64,000 nt of DNA from Brevibacterium sp. JSBI002 (GTDB lineage: Bacteria; Actinomycetota; Actinomycetes; Actinomycetales; Brevibacteriaceae): assembly GCF_026013965.1 (NCBI RefSeq), contig NZ_CP110341.1, positions 2,418,001 through 2,482,000 on the forward strand, given 5' to 3'. The notes below the pieces were generated by a model. It made no database searches. It was not told the origin of the DNA and saw only the letters and a program-made list of their open reading frames with translations. Every line of letters begins with the position of its first letter. The stretch's first letter is position 1. A program made the position numbers and the translations under genes. Of this stretch, positions 63,818 through 64,000 are shown piece after piece.

Positions 63818-64000
63818 TGCGTTGAAGCCGGAGGTCTCGACAGCCTCTCCTGCCCGGGATCCATCACCCGGAGTTTCATTGCACCGCGCTGCAGCGGTGC
63901 ATAATGCCGCTGCCGGTGACCGATGGACCGTTGCCTGTAGGACTTGCGGCGAAGGCGAGGGACTGCGAGCAACGGTGCGGGATGCTCTTGGCCGCTGGGG
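63818..64000. other. Right-edge region with short inverted repeat and a possible truncated frame
   Basis: TGCACCGC-GCTGCA-GCGGTGCA forms a perfect 8-bp inverted repeat at about 63881-63902. An ATG just downstream (63907-63909) opens a plus-strand frame to the edge (MPLPVTDGPLPVGLAAKARD), too short to assign. CATAAT overlapping the ATG could instead be a promoter -10. Confidence 0.25.

Overview
This window comes from a high-GC actinobacterium of the order Micrococcales. A Brevibacterium-like genome is my best guess, made from recollection of gene order and protein flavour rather than from any alignment. Supporting signs are the actinobacterial core gene order (rpsB-tsf-pyrH-frr-cdsA-rlmN, dxr-rip-ispG, proS, rimP-nusA-ylxR-infB-rbfA-truB-ribF-rpsO-pnp, and smc-ftsY-ffh-rpsP-khpA-rimM-trmD-rplS-lepB-rnhB-DUF2469-yraN-comM-dprA-xerC), a protein of the mycothiol-dependent maleylpyruvate isomerase type, DivIVA-motif proteins and many GTG/TTG starts.

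Most of the window is one long chromosomal housekeeping block on the minus strand. From right to left it runs: chromosome condensation and protein targeting (smc, ftsY, amt, ffh); ribosomal protein and RNA-modification genes (rpsP, khpA, rimM, trmD, rplS); two type I signal peptidases, rnhB, yraN and the natural-transformation-type genes comM and dprA; xerC; translation and nucleotide genes (rpsB, tsf, pyrH, frr); membrane lipid and isoprenoid synthesis (cdsA, dxr, ispG) with a site-2 protease; proS; the transcription/translation factors nusA, ylxR, infB and rbfA; then truB, ribF, rpsO, pnp and an M16 peptidase. Plus-strand genes are inserted in small groups: an SDR oxidoreductase, a Tat-type lipoprotein with an antibiotic-kinase-like protein, an NrtR-like regulator with an S4 protein, a serine hydrolase, a glutaryl-CoA-dehydrogenase-like enzyme, an M23-M15 peptidase fusion, tRNA-Asn and a BCCT transporter. 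Neighbouring genes often overlap by 1-11 bases, which suggests translational coupling.

Three genes (M16 peptidase, infB, second lepB) are each broken by what looks like one missing base. Because infB is essential, base-calling or assembly error is the simplest explanation for that one. No phage, integrase island, CRISPR array, rRNA or insertion sequence was seen.

The most unusual signals are at DNA level. First, the 9-mer CCGAGGCGG (either strand) recurs about 45 times by my by-eye count, in all reading frames, in intergenic DNA and repeatedly inside poorly conserved linkers of otherwise conserved proteins. Second, a 58-base nested palindrome is identical at 18625 and 62565, with a related-looking but different palindrome at 1476. 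Third, there are several well-formed candidate operators: a perfect 10-bp inverted repeat at 684-709, a GlnR-type box before amt, paired direct-repeat boxes before a cell-wall gene, and an ATACAA repeat cluster before a SatD-like gene.
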